A stretch of 53,937 nucleotides of DNA from Gammaproteobacteria bacterium (lineage in GTDB: Bacteria > Pseudomonadota > Gammaproteobacteria > GCA-001735895): positions 1 through 53,937 of the forward strand of contig JASJCI010000021.1 in assembly GCA_030066085.1 (NCBI GenBank), in the 5' to 3' direction. The translations under genes were made by a program, and so were the position numbers. The notes under the pieces were generated by a model, which was not told the origin of the DNA, searched no databases, and worked only from the letters and a program-made list of their open reading frames with translations. Below are positions 53,843 through 53,937 of the stretch, in pieces. Each line of letters starts with the position of its first letter. Position 1 is the stretch's first letter.

Positions 53843-53937
53843 GCACTACTGTCCGGGATATTTTAAACGCCTGATCAAAAACACTTTTAAAAACGATGTT
53901 TTGCTACGCTAAAGCCGTACTCCGACTTAATTCTCTA

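Overview
This is a GC-rich (by eye about 60 percent), gene-dense chromosomal stretch with about 34 protein genes. The gene families (LOV hybrid kinase with GGDEF partner, AraC and LysR regulators, MmgE/PrpD, CNNM/CorC pair, TauD-like dioxygenase, dimethylglycine-dehydrogenase-like flavoprotein, complete pst operon with phoU) and the short TGTCAT...ATGACA and ATCCCCGCGG palindromic repeats fit an aerobic, probably aquatic Gammaproteobacterium. No marker gene fixes the taxon. I see no rRNA, tRNA, CRISPR or prophage.

Layout. 0-5.9 kb: an NmrA-like reductase divergent from an AraC regulator, an HD-GYP phosphodiesterase, a membrane acyltransferase and a periplasmic glutaredoxin/DsbD-type fusion. 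6.0-11.4 kb: a tight signalling cassette of a LivK-type binding protein, a LOV-domain hybrid histidine kinase and a REC-GGDEF diguanylate cyclase. 11.5-20.1 kb: a homocysteine-methyltransferase-like protein, a large YVTN-propeller lipoprotein, an alpha/beta hydrolase, an MmgE/PrpD protein and an orphan family-5 binding protein with a clear terminator. 20.2-28.6 kb: a Sel1 protein, an outer-membrane-like protein, and two nucleotide-cyclase-domain regulators lying tail to tail, the second behind an acyl-CoA-dehydrogenase-like gene and a DUF4242 gene. 29.1-35.2 kb: a methylamine/betaine module (LysR, MttB-family methyltransferase, hot-dog thioesterase, FAD/GcvT demethylating dehydrogenase) with a good LysR operator and several palindromic repeats. 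35.2-52 kb: a phosphate region with two Na/Pi-cotransporter/PhoU-type proteins, an extra PstS-like protein, two CNNM/CorC proteins, a histidine phosphatase, a 2-phosphoglycerate-kinase-like protein and the operon pstS-phoU-pstC-pstA-pstB-pstB. 52.4-53.6 kb: a gamma-butyrobetaine-hydroxylase-like dioxygenase, followed by tandem palindromic repeats.

The most unusual part is the pst operon. It carries two different PstB ATPases whose defects are complementary: one has a broken signature motif, the other has lost the Q-loop and H-loop residues. Together they would form one canonical and one degenerate ATP site. Its PhoU is fused to a low-molecular-weight phosphatase/arsenate-reductase-like domain that has lost the catalytic Cys and Arg. 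A 243-bp MITE-like element with terminal inverted repeats and a CTAG duplication sits exactly at the pstC stop codon; removing it in silico restores a tight pstC-pstA junction in which the TAG stop runs into the pstA ribosome binding site.

All functions are inferred from reading motifs and from knowledge of the families; no database search was run.
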